Assembly (NCBI GenBank): GCA_944385095.1
Contig: CALWVS010000006.1
Coordinates: 28,298 to 92,297 of the forward strand
Length of the DNA stretch: 64,000 bases
Source: an uncultured Oscillospiraceae bacterium
GTDB taxonomy: Bacteria; Bacillota; Clostridia; Oscillospirales; Oscillospiraceae
Direction: 5' to 3'
Positions 18,963-26,645 of the stretch are shown in pieces; position 1 is the stretch's first letter, and every line of letters begins with the position of its first letter. Below the pieces are notes generated by a model. That model worked only from the letters and a program-made list of their open reading frames with translations. It did not search any database and was not told where the DNA came from. The position numbers and the translations under genes are program-made.

Positions 18963-19257
18963 GGTAATTCCTCCTTGTTGCTTTTTAGGTCAATTTTTCA
19001 GACCTTTCTGTGTTCAATCTGGATATTATCATATCGAAATTTTCATATACTCAAAACAAGAAAGAAGGCAAAAATATCAGATTTATGACATGAATGATAA
19101 AAAAAATTATCTATCAATGAGTAAAACTGAAGGTATGCACAAAAAATATCAAAAATCCTTTACATCACAATGATATATCCATCCATATGGTTGATATGAA
19201 CTTGTTAACTATGCAGAGAGATTATTCTATCTCTATAAGAGTATCTAGGAAAAAGAG
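18963..19257 (-). promoter_or_regulatory. Upstream region of the GH94 operon
   Basis: 295 bp without a gene, AT-rich. On the minus strand TTGAGT (19049-19054) and GATAAT (19025-19030) are 18 bp apart and could be the GH94 promoter. Nothing else recognisable. Confidence 0.4.
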
Positions 19258-19644
19258 TTATAAAAAAGCGTTAGACAAAATCTTTTTCAGATTGGCTTTC
19301 CCAAGCTGAATACTTTTATGGATTGCCACCTTGCTGACACCTTCCATATGAGCAATTTCCTCCAATGTCATACCTGAAAAGTAGTATAAATAGAGTCGCT
19401 TTGCCTGTACATAAGGAATAGACTGTAGAGCCTGATAGAGAGCTTTGTTCTGGATGTGATTCATGGTCTTTTCTTCGGTTCCAGCTTCTGGTGTGACTGC
19501 ATACCGCTGGGAGCCACCAGTAAAAGAAAAGGCGTATGGAATCTTGCTTTGTTTGCAGGAATCCATACGCCTCAAAAAAGGTCTCTGTTGTTGCCGTAAT
19601 TTGTGAATAGAAAATCGGCAAGCTGTTTCTCTTGATGTAGTCAA
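19258..19644 (-). pseudogene. Remnant of a sigma-70-like factor (region 4 only)
   Basis: The last 80 residues resemble the C-terminal part of short sigma factors carried by Clostridial mobile elements: ALYQALQSIPYVQAKRLYLY, then a helix-turn-helix GMTLEEIAHMEGVSKVAIHK and a final LGKANLKKIL. The first 45 residues of the frame do not look like a sigma factor; they are translated from a hairpin-bearing dispersed repeat (19530-19664). The gene has therefore probably lost its 5' half. No convincing ribosome site was found. An intact short regulator starting at an internal codon cannot be excluded. Confidence 0.6.
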
Positions 19645-19664
19645 ACAAGAAATACAGCTTGCCG
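19530..19664. repeat. Dispersed hairpin repeat, copy A
   Basis: Two adjacent perfect 11-bp stems: AGGCGTATGGA (19530-19540; complement 19562-19572) and CGGCAAGCTGT (19616-19626; complement 19654-19664). The first stem and the sequence after it (CGCCTCAAAA, then GTTGTTGCCGT and TTTGT) recur at 43743-43823, so this is a repeated element. It lies within the 5' end of the sigma-like remnant. The stretch from 19665 to 19872 holds no gene. Confidence 0.6.
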
Positions 19665-19872
19665 AATGGAGTGTTTTAGTTGTTGTGGTGTCAGTTCAAA
19701 AGAACTTGTCCATTGCTACCATCCTTCCGACAGGGTTCGCTGTGTCGTTTCATACAGATTTCAGTCGAACTTATGGTAGCATAGTATGTTTGCGTAATTT
19801 GTCGAAAGACGTTGTTAAGGGGGAAATTTAAGAAAAAAGGGAATAAACAAAAGGGGGGTGGGCTACATGAGG

Positions 19873-22800
19873 TTACAACTGCTTTTTTAACTGGTTCCAA
19901 TTTGTAGTAATTTCCATTCCAATTCCTGTATCAAGTGCCTTGAAATGTTCCTTACCACAATGGATTTTCAGTTGTTCACTGGTTTTTAGGTTCATAAAGT
20001 GAGTCGTTCCCTTTGTTTCAAGAACAAAGTACAGTTTTTCCTCTCCATTTTTATTGAGATAAACAGCCCAGTCTGGGTTATAGGTTCCAATGGGAGTTTC
20101 GATTTTAAAGCGACTAGGAATTTTGAAGAACATCTTCACATCTGGGTCATTGTCCAGTGCAAGAGCAACTGGCTTTTCTATGGTGGAACTATCATAGATC
20201 ACATAGTCATAGACACTGTGTTCCACCTTGACTGCGTTGCGATCAAGATTTGCAATTAACTCAGAAGTATCAAAAATCTCCTGAACATAATATTCCTGAC
20301 CATCTAGCTTGATATAACGAATTCCATCAATGGCAAGGGCGTGACGATGGCTGCGAATCAGTTCCACTGCCTGCTCCAGAAATGCTTCTGGGTTGTTCAA
20401 AAAATCGCCACACCGTCCACTTTCTACTAAAATTCGGTTGACTGTTTTTGGAGTTAAAAGTGTTTCATCACTGATGGCAGTGATAATATCGGGTAGAACT
20501 TGATAATCATGTTCAATGTCCATGGTACGCATTTCTCGCTGAATATGACTTACTCCAGACCGCTCAATTGAAAGGTCGGCAGATTGAGAAACCAGTCTGG
20601 TTTTTGGAATATGAGGCATTTCTTGAAATGCTTTGATACAGTTTTTCACCAGTTGTTCTGTGTCAATTGTGACACGATAAGCTGTTTTTTGCTTAATTTT
20701 GTTCCAAAGCTCCATAAACTCCGGTGAGAGTATGACCTGTTTATTAAGGTGCACAATCACATCACGAGAGGCATCACGAACAGGGGGTTTCCGGTCGGCA
20801 TTGGTGATAATCTGCTCAAACCGCTCTTTGGCAGCTTCATATTTTTTTGGCAAGTCAAGGGTTCCAGATTTCAGAGCATGTTTCATCGTGTCCTTGATCT
20901 TTCCAGTGTTGGTGATATACCCTTTTTTCTCAAAATGCTCCAGCAGCTCTGAGGCTTCCTCATGGGTAACAGTGTGTTCCTCCACTATGGTCTCAGTGAG
21001 TTTTAATTCAGAATTTACCATGCACAATTCAGAATGATTCCCTAGTACCTGATGGACAGATTGTTGAATGACCTCTGGCTGTTTCTCATAGGCTTCCTGT
21101 AATGCTTCCAGTGGTGTATTCTGATGGTGTACTGGTAGTTCTGTATTCTGTATAATCAACCTAGCCTGTTCTTCTGTGATTTGCTTTTCCACCTCATGGT
21201 GGGTCTCGTATACCATACCAGAAAATAAGCTAAGCTGAAGCACTCCAAACTTGACACCGGTTTCCTCCTCGATTTCTTTTTGAAGGGTGGCAGCAAATTC
21301 CCCGAAACTCTCATTTGCCATGACATGGAGGACATTGATATTTTTATCTTCTATGCGTTCGCCGTCCTGGTTGACACACAGACGCAGACCACGACCCACT
21401 TTTTGACGACAGGTAAAAGTAGATTTCTGTTCGATCAGGGTACAAACTTGGAACACATTGGGGTTATCCCAACCTTCTCGCAGAGCAGAGTGTGAGAAGA
21501 TGAACCGAAGAGGGCAGTCAAAACTCAACAACCACTCCTTGTCCCGCATGATGGTATTGTAGGTATCATCGTCTGCCTGCGTGTCACCCTTGGTATCTTT
21601 CAAGCGACCCTTCTTGTCTTGGGAGAAGTAGCCACCGTGAATAGGTAATAGGTTACAATTAATAGGTAATAGTTGGTCTGTATGATGGAAGTATCTGCGA
21701 AGAGATTGATACTTCTCTTTGTTGATTAACTCCAGATAGCATTCCTCAAACATGGTGGCATAGATACCATGTGTGCCGTCTTCGTGGCGGTACTTGTCCA
21801 CCTTGTCAATGAAGAACAGGGAGAGAACTTTAATACCCTTATCGAAATATCGAAGCTCCTTGTCCAGATGTGTCTCTATTGTGCGTCGAATTTGTGCTTT
21901 TTTTATGATAGATTCATCAATGTCACCAATCGCTTTTCCCAGTTGCACTTCTTGGGTGTTGCCAAACTCAACGTGCTCAAAATCTGGGGTACAGTCAATT
22001 CCGGCAATGGCAAAACCTTCATAGAGGTCTCGTTGACCAGAGAGCAGGTATAAATCGTCCCCCGGCTTAACAGTCACAGTCTTTCTGGTTACAGTTCCAG
22101 TCTTGCCCTTCACATCAATCTCTAATTTTGCTTTAAACCCTTTCTCATTGGATACAGACAATAAGCGTACATAGGCTTGATTGAATCCACCAGCAACCTG
22201 ATTGGAAGATACTGCAATTTGTTTCACCAGCCCCATCTGGTAGGCATCCACTGGTGTGAGACGGTAGAGCAGATTGATTTTTTCTCGGTGGGTGGCAGAG
22301 TAGCGTAATACACAGAGAGGATTCAGTGTGGCAATGGCTTCTTTTGCTTTTGGTGTGTTGTCTACGCTTTGGGGTTCATCTATGATTACAATGGGATGGG
22401 TATTTTGGATGAATCCCATTGCTGTTTCACCATTTAATTTGTCCTGCACCTGATTGATGATATTTTCTGCTTTTTTAAAGGCATCAATATTGATAATCAT
22501 CACTTCAATATTGGAACTGGTTGCAAATTGACGTACATCGGATAACTTAGCAGAGTGATAAATAAAGTAGCGACAGGGTACATTGTCATATTGCAGAGCA
22601 AAATGTTCTCTGGTCAACTCAAATGACTTATAAACACCCTCCCGAATGGCAACAGAAGGGACTACAATGATAAACTTGGTAAAACCATATTTGCGATTCA
22701 GTTCAAAAATGGTTTTGGTATAGACATAGGTTTTACCGGTGCCAGTTTCCATCTCTACACAAAACTGCGGAGCAGTTTTGTAGGTAATGGGTAATAGGGA

Positions 22801-23079
22801 ATGGGTAATAGGTTTATCTTTGACTGTAACCTGTTCACTATAGGGTATGAACTCTGTTAAGGGCAGATTGTTCCGCTTTTGGATGGTATGCATGTTGGAG
22901 GTCAGTGTCTCTTGGTTGATATAGAGGGCATTGCCCTGACCCAGTTCAGGGAGAAGGGAAGTCTGCCGCTCATCCACCACAGAGAAGGTACTTTTGGTTT
23001 TTTCTTGACCGGTAAACAGGTCTACCACAGCATTGACTGCCTGTGTTTGGAAGTCTTGAATTTTAAATTTCAGTCTCAT
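19873..23079 (-). CDS. res: Type III restriction enzyme Res subunit
   Basis: 1068 residues. Superfamily 2 helicase core with Walker A ETGTGKT (K116), Walker B-like IIDEPQS and motif III YSATH, then a second RecA domain (REGWDNPNVFQVCTL, KVGRGLRL) and a C-terminal nuclease of PD-(D/E)XK type (NPDWAVYLN followed by FVLETKG). With Mod it forms the ATP-dependent complex that cleaves DNA after translocating from unmethylated sites. In-frame tracts derived from short repeats occur near residues 88-103, 466-482 and 680-695 (see findings). The frame is open throughout. Ten bp after the membrane-protein gene; last gene of the RM operon. Confidence 0.95.
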   Translation of the reverse strand: MRLKFKIQDFQTQAVNAVVDLFTGQEKTKSTFSVVDERQTSLLPELGQGNALYINQETLTSNMHTIQKRNNLPLTEFIPYSEQVTVKDKPITHSLLPITYKTAPQFCVEMETGTGKTYVYTKTIFELNRKYGFTKFIIVVPSVAIREGVYKSFELTREHFALQYDNVPCRYFIYHSAKLSDVRQFATSSNIEVMIINIDAFKKAENIINQVQDKLNGETAMGFIQNTHPIVIIDEPQSVDNTPKAKEAIATLNPLCVLRYSATHREKINLLYRLTPVDAYQMGLVKQIAVSSNQVAGGFNQAYVRLLSVSNEKGFKAKLEIDVKGKTGTVTRKTVTVKPGDDLYLLSGQRDLYEGFAIAGIDCTPDFEHVEFGNTQEVQLGKAIGDIDESIIKKAQIRRTIETHLDKELRYFDKGIKVLSLFFIDKVDKYRHEDGTHGIYATMFEECYLELINKEKYQSLRRYFHHTDQLLPINCNLLPIHGGYFSQDKKGRLKDTKGDTQADDDTYNTIMRDKEWLLSFDCPLRFIFSHSALREGWDNPNVFQVCTLIEQKSTFTCRQKVGRGLRLCVNQDGERIEDKNINVLHVMANESFGEFAATLQKEIEEETGVKFGVLQLSLFSGMVYETHHEVEKQITEEQARLIIQNTELPVHHQNTPLEALQEAYEKQPEVIQQSVHQVLGNHSELCMVNSELKLTETIVEEHTVTHEEASELLEHFEKKGYITNTGKIKDTMKHALKSGTLDLPKKYEAAKERFEQIITNADRKPPVRDASRDVIVHLNKQVILSPEFMELWNKIKQKTAYRVTIDTEQLVKNCIKAFQEMPHIPKTRLVSQSADLSIERSGVSHIQREMRTMDIEHDYQVLPDIITAISDETLLTPKTVNRILVESGRCGDFLNNPEAFLEQAVELIRSHRHALAIDGIRYIKLDGQEYYVQEIFDTSELIANLDRNAVKVEHSVYDYVIYDSSTIEKPVALALDNDPDVKMFFKIPSRFKIETPIGTYNPDWAVYLNKNGEEKLYFVLETKGTTHFMNLKTSEQLKIHCGKEHFKALDTGIGMEITTNWNQLKKQL

Positions 23080-23088
23080 TTTTATTAT

Positions 23089-23865
23089 TTATTTGCTCTT
23101 GGTTGATGTAGGTTCAATATCTTCTTGAATATATTGGATAGGGTTATTTGGGCTATTAGTTTCTAATTTCACAGTATTGTCCTCCAAAAAAGCGGTAGTT
23201 GCATTTGTTTCGCCATTAGTAGGTGAATTAAATTTATCAGAAGGAATTGTTTTAATATTTTTCAGTTCTTCATCTTGGATATCTTGGGCAGGATTGTTTA
23301 GGCTATTGGTTTCTAATTTTACAGTATTATCCTCCCCAAAAGTGGTAGTTGCATTTGCTTTGCCATTAGTAGATGAATCAAATTTAGCATAAAGAATTGA
23401 TTCAATACTTTCTAGTTCTTCATTTTTGAGGTAGAATTTTAGATAAGAGCGAGTTTCTGTTGAAAGAAATATGGAAAAATAAACAATAAAACACATGAAT
23501 ATTACCATAGAGATAAGCAAATTTCCAGTGTCTAAACACATGGTCATTAAATCAAAATGGGAAGAATATTTTTCTAAAATATCAAGGAATTCTGTGCAAA
23601 ACCAAAAAATAGAAGAAATGGAAAGTGAAACGAACATAGGGTATGGATTATCTAAACAATTTTCGATATAATACCGTCTATTGATTAGATCTTCAACGCT
23701 AGCTTGTTTGTGTATCATTTTGATATTTTTAAGAAGAGTATTTCTTTGGAGTGTAAAGTCAGTATATTTAGAACCTTTATTTGATTGCTTTATTAATTTG
23801 TTTACTTTTTTGGTGATTTTATCTTTTTTTAACATAGGTAAAAAGTTGAACATATATTTATACAC
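23089..23865 (-). CDS. Unknown membrane protein between mod and res, with duplicated C-terminal segment
   Basis: 258 residues, not recognised. A basic N-terminus (KKDKITKKVNKLIKQ) is followed by two hydrophobic segments at about 80-100 and 110-135 and a hydrophilic tail. The tail contains two imperfect copies of a segment of about 45 residues (each with NATT, EDNTVKLETNS and NNP), mirrored in the DNA by about 135-bp repeats around 23150-23275 and 23285-23410. It ends 10 bp before res and begins one base after the mod stop, so it is cotranscribed. Its position inside a restriction operon suggests a membrane-linked accessory or unrelated cargo; function unknown. Confidence 0.75.
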   Translation of the reverse strand: MYKYMFNFLPMLKKDKITKKVNKLIKQSNKGSKYTDFTLQRNTLLKNIKMIHKQASVEDLINRRYYIENCLDNPYPMFVSLSISSIFWFCTEFLDILEKYSSHFDLMTMCLDTGNLLISMVIFMCFIVYFSIFLSTETRSYLKFYLKNEELESIESILYAKFDSSTNGKANATTTFGEDNTVKLETNSLNNPAQDIQDEELKNIKTIPSDKFNSPTNGETNATTAFLEDNTVKLETNSPNNPIQYIQEDIEPTSTKSK

Positions 23866-23866
23866 C

Positions 23867-25870
23867 TCACACCAATTTCAATTCAATTCCATGGTCTCGC
23901 AATATGTAATAGGCATTTGCCATAGCGGTATCATCAGCAAAACTGTCACGGGAGATAATGACTTTTGCTGGAGCATATTCTGTCATCTGTTCCACATCCT
24001 CCGGTTGCACAGTTTCAGCCAGACAGACCAACAACAGACAATCATCTCCCACACTGTATACCGTTTTCTGATTGATAGAGAATGGTGTAACAGGGTAGGT
24101 TAGAGGAACACCCAATTTGAGCATAACCTCATAAATCATATCCAAGTCAGTCCGTTCTGGTTTGACTCGATGAATCATATGATTCATTCTCTCATATAGA
24201 AGGTCAATTTGTTCCTGTTCCACTGGGGTGGCATCCCAAGTTTTCAGGTTGGAAGTGTCCAGTTTAAAAACACGGAAACCAACGTCGGGAGAGGTATGAG
24301 GTAATAGGTAAGAGTTAATAGGTATTTGACCGGAATCACCGTCTTTCTTTAAACAATTACCTATTACCTGTTCTTTATTACCTGCTACCTGTCCCATGTT
24401 ACCTATTACCTGTTCCTTATTACCTGCTACCTGCCCTATATTACCTATTACTTGTTCCCTATTACCTATTACCTGTTCATTATTACCTATTACCTGCTTT
24501 CCTGCTCGTCTGATGCGTTCTTTGCCAATCTCACAAATAGTTTTATATCCAGCCTTGTATGCCTCACTTTTTTCATCGCACAGTTCAGGTAGTTGCACTA
24601 AAATAAATTGTCGATTTCCACCATCTTCTGCATTCAGTTGCATAACAGCGTGGGCAGTAGTGGCAGAACCAGAGAAGAAGTCGAGAATAATAGATGTATT
24701 GTCGCATGATAGTTTAAGCAGTTCTTTTATAAGATTCATGGGTTTTGGGTTATCAAAAATAGAAATATTCCCTAGAATCTCTGTCATTTCTTTGGAACCT
24801 TGTGTATTTAACGGGACAAAATCCCAAATTGATGTATAGGTAATGCCATCTTTTACATCAGTCAAGAATCTTTTGAGTTTAGGACGACCTTTGCCATCTT
24901 CGCCAAAATATATTTCATTGTTAGCCAGTAATCGTTCCATGGTATCTTTGTTAAAACGCCAATTTCCATTTTGAGGAGGATAATGTTCTTCCCCAGTATT
25001 AGGATTTTTGATTGGGTAGTATAATGAAGCAACATATCTTCCACCTTTAACATTTGCACCAAGATCACCTGAGGTCCAAGGACCTTTTGGATGGTTATCT
25101 GGATTTTGGTATCGTGCAAGTTGCTCGGGTGTTCGCTCTCGTAAATTTATACGAACAGAGCTAATAGATTTGGCATAAATCAAGATATATTCATGAGCAG
25201 CACCAATTATTTTATCATTTGGTGGTGTACTTCTTTTTTTCCATATTATTTGAATAATAAAATTTTCTTCACCGAAAACTTCATCACATAATTTGCGCAA
25301 ATTTGTTATTTCATTATCATCAATCGAAATACAAATCACACCATCATCTCTCAGAAGGTTGGCTGCAAGCCTCAGACGGGGATACATCATATTGAGCCAG
25401 TTGGTGTGGTATCGCCCCATGGTTTCAGGATTGCTTTTGGTGGTTTGTTGGGTGACTTCCTTGTATCGAGCGATAGGGTCAGCGAAATCGTCTGTGTATA
25501 CAAAATCATTGCCTGTATTATAAGGGGGGTCAATGTATATCATTTTGACTTTTCTATAATAGGCGGTCTGTAAGAGTTTCAAAACCTCCAGATTATCGCC
25601 CTCAATGTAGAGATTCTGGGTCGTGTCCCAGTTTACACTTTCTTCTGGACAGGGACGTAGTGTGCCAGTGGAACGCTTCTGAGCCAGCCGCAGACAGTCT
25701 GCCTTGCCTTTCCACTCAAATTTGTACTTTTCAAAATCGTTGTCGATGTATTCGCCACATAGAGAAAGTAGCTTGTCAATGTCCAGTTTATTTTCAGAGA
25801 AACATTCTGGGAAAACAGAACGCAATTTCTCCATATTGGTTTGTTCTATGTTCATACTCATTCCATCCAT
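23867..25870 (-). CDS. mod: Type III DNA adenine methyltransferase Mod subunit
   Basis: 667 residues. Catalytic DPPYNTG motif beginning at D114 and the S-adenosylmethionine motif FFSGSATTAH at about 394-403; this order (DPPY first) defines a beta-class N6-adenine enzyme. The target recognition region lies between them. Role: sequence recognition and protective methylation for the type III system. Residues about 458-506 are a seven-residue repeat (EQVIGNx, seven imperfect copies) encoded by heptanucleotide repeats, placed between ERIRRAGK and DVGFRVFKLD, where homologues have a short linker. AAAGGAGG precedes the first ATG by 13 bases; further in-frame ATGs follow at once. Confidence 0.95.
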   Translation of the reverse strand: MDGMSMNIEQTNMEKLRSVFPECFSENKLDIDKLLSLCGEYIDNDFEKYKFEWKGKADCLRLAQKRSTGTLRPCPEESVNWDTTQNLYIEGDNLEVLKLLQTAYYRKVKMIYIDPPYNTGNDFVYTDDFADPIARYKEVTQQTTKSNPETMGRYHTNWLNMMYPRLRLAANLLRDDGVICISIDDNEITNLRKLCDEVFGEENFIIQIIWKKRSTPPNDKIIGAAHEYILIYAKSISSVRINLRERTPEQLARYQNPDNHPKGPWTSGDLGANVKGGRYVASLYYPIKNPNTGEEHYPPQNGNWRFNKDTMERLLANNEIYFGEDGKGRPKLKRFLTDVKDGITYTSIWDFVPLNTQGSKEMTEILGNISIFDNPKPMNLIKELLKLSCDNTSIILDFFSGSATTAHAVMQLNAEDGGNRQFILVQLPELCDEKSEAYKAGYKTICEIGKERIRRAGKQVIGNNEQVIGNREQVIGNIGQVAGNKEQVIGNMGQVAGNKEQVIGNCLKKDGDSGQIPINSYLLPHTSPDVGFRVFKLDTSNLKTWDATPVEQEQIDLLYERMNHMIHRVKPERTDLDMIYEVMLKLGVPLTYPVTPFSINQKTVYSVGDDCLLLVCLAETVQPEDVEQMTEYAPAKVIISRDSFADDTAMANAYYILRDHGIELKLV
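24296..24500. repeat. Heptanucleotide-derived repeat tract inside mod
   Basis: Units built from ATTACCT with 21-bp higher-order period (three heptamers per seven codons). About seven imperfect 21-bp units cover 24351-24497, with a further GGTAATAGG piece at 24299-24330. Gain or loss of a single 7-bp unit would shift the mod frame. Confidence 0.85.
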
Positions 25871-25890
25871 TGTTGTATAGGTACCTCCTT

Positions 25891-26195
25891 TGGGTAATGG
25901 GTAATGGGTAATAGGTAATGGGTAATAGGTAATGGGTAATAGGTAATAGGTAGTAGGTGATAGGTTGCGAGGTCACAATAACCTATTAATTATTACCTAT
26001 TAATTATTACCTGTAATAGGTAATAGGTAATAGGTAGTAGGTGATAGGTTGCGAAGCCACAATAACCTATTAATTACTACCTATTAATTATTACCTGTAA
26101 TGGGTGATGGGTAATAGGTAATAGGTAATAGGTAGTAGGTAATAGGTTGCGAGGTCACAATAACCTATTAATTATTACCTATTAATTATTACCTG
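25891..26195. repeat. Heptanucleotide repeat array with three long hairpin units
   Basis: Runs of GGTAATA/GGTAATG lead into three units, each ending in GGTTGCGAGGTCACAATAACC-like tips (centres near 25967, 26051 and 26149) and then the complementary run (TTACCTATTAATTA). Each unit can fold into a long hairpin. Tip spacing is 84 and 98 bp, both multiples of seven, differing by exactly two heptamers. It separates mod from the four-helix-bundle gene. Confidence 0.9.
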
Positions 26196-26549
26196 TTAAT
26201 TGTTGTGCGTTTTTGTGGTTTTAATGATTGATGTTAGTATTTTTATCAACTGGGAGCAGTCGCTTTTGATAGCATTGTATTCTTTTTCGGTCAAAAACTC
26301 AGTATGAAATAGTAACTCCAGCCAATACTCTGTTTCTGCTGCTTCTTTCAGGGCAATGGAATTTTTACTGATAAAATCATTGGTACTCTGTGCATACTTG
26401 GCTTCCCGTAAATTTGCACCAATGCTTGTACCACTGCGTAATAGTTGCTTTGATAGTATAAATTCTTTTTTCTCTTTGCAGAGATATTGATATAACCGAA
26501 CAATACGCACAGAAAAATTCATGCTCTTTTCCAATGCAATATTTCCCAT
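26196..26549 (-). CDS. Four-helix-bundle protein (S23/TIGR02436-like)
   Basis: 117 residues, all helical by composition. Typical family marks: KSMNFSVRIVRLYQYLC at the start, QLLRSGTSIGANLREA in the centre and FISKNSIALKEAAETEYWL. Relatives are encoded in intervening sequences of 23S rRNA genes, and the Avd accessory protein of diversity-generating retroelements shares the fold; no precise function is established for the stand-alone forms. Here the gene is closely bracketed by heptanucleotide repeat arrays (25891-26195 and 26566-26645) within the RM operon, suggesting it moved in with, or acts on, those repeats. GGTGG lies 4 bases before the ATG. Confidence 0.88.
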   Translation of the reverse strand: MGNIALEKSMNFSVRIVRLYQYLCKEKKEFILSKQLLRSGTSIGANLREAKYAQSTNDFISKNSIALKEAAETEYWLELLFHTEFLTEKEYNAIKSDCSQLIKILTSIIKTTKTHNN

Positions 26550-26565
26550 ATTCCACCACCATTAC

Positions 26566-26645
26566 TTATTAATTAATAGGTAATAATTAACAAGTAATAA
26601 TTATTACCTATTACTTATTACTTATTACCTGTTGCCTGTTACTTG
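26566..26645. repeat. Second heptanucleotide-type repeat cluster
   Basis: About 80 bp of imperfect TTACCTA/TTACTTA repeats including both orientations (AATAGGTAATAATTA followed by ATTATTACCTATTACTTATT), on the upstream side of the four-helix-bundle gene. Its right end runs into the last codons of the helicase gene, which ends VTGNR. Confidence 0.8.

Noticed and set aside
25891-26195. Possible CRISPR array
   Set aside because: Units are made of heptamers plus complementary heptamers with a constant tip; there are no unique spacers between fixed repeats and no cas genes in the window.
26196-26549. Diversity-generating retroelement suggested by an Avd-like four-helix bundle
   Set aside because: No reverse transcriptase and no template/variable repeat pair with adenine-biased differences was seen.
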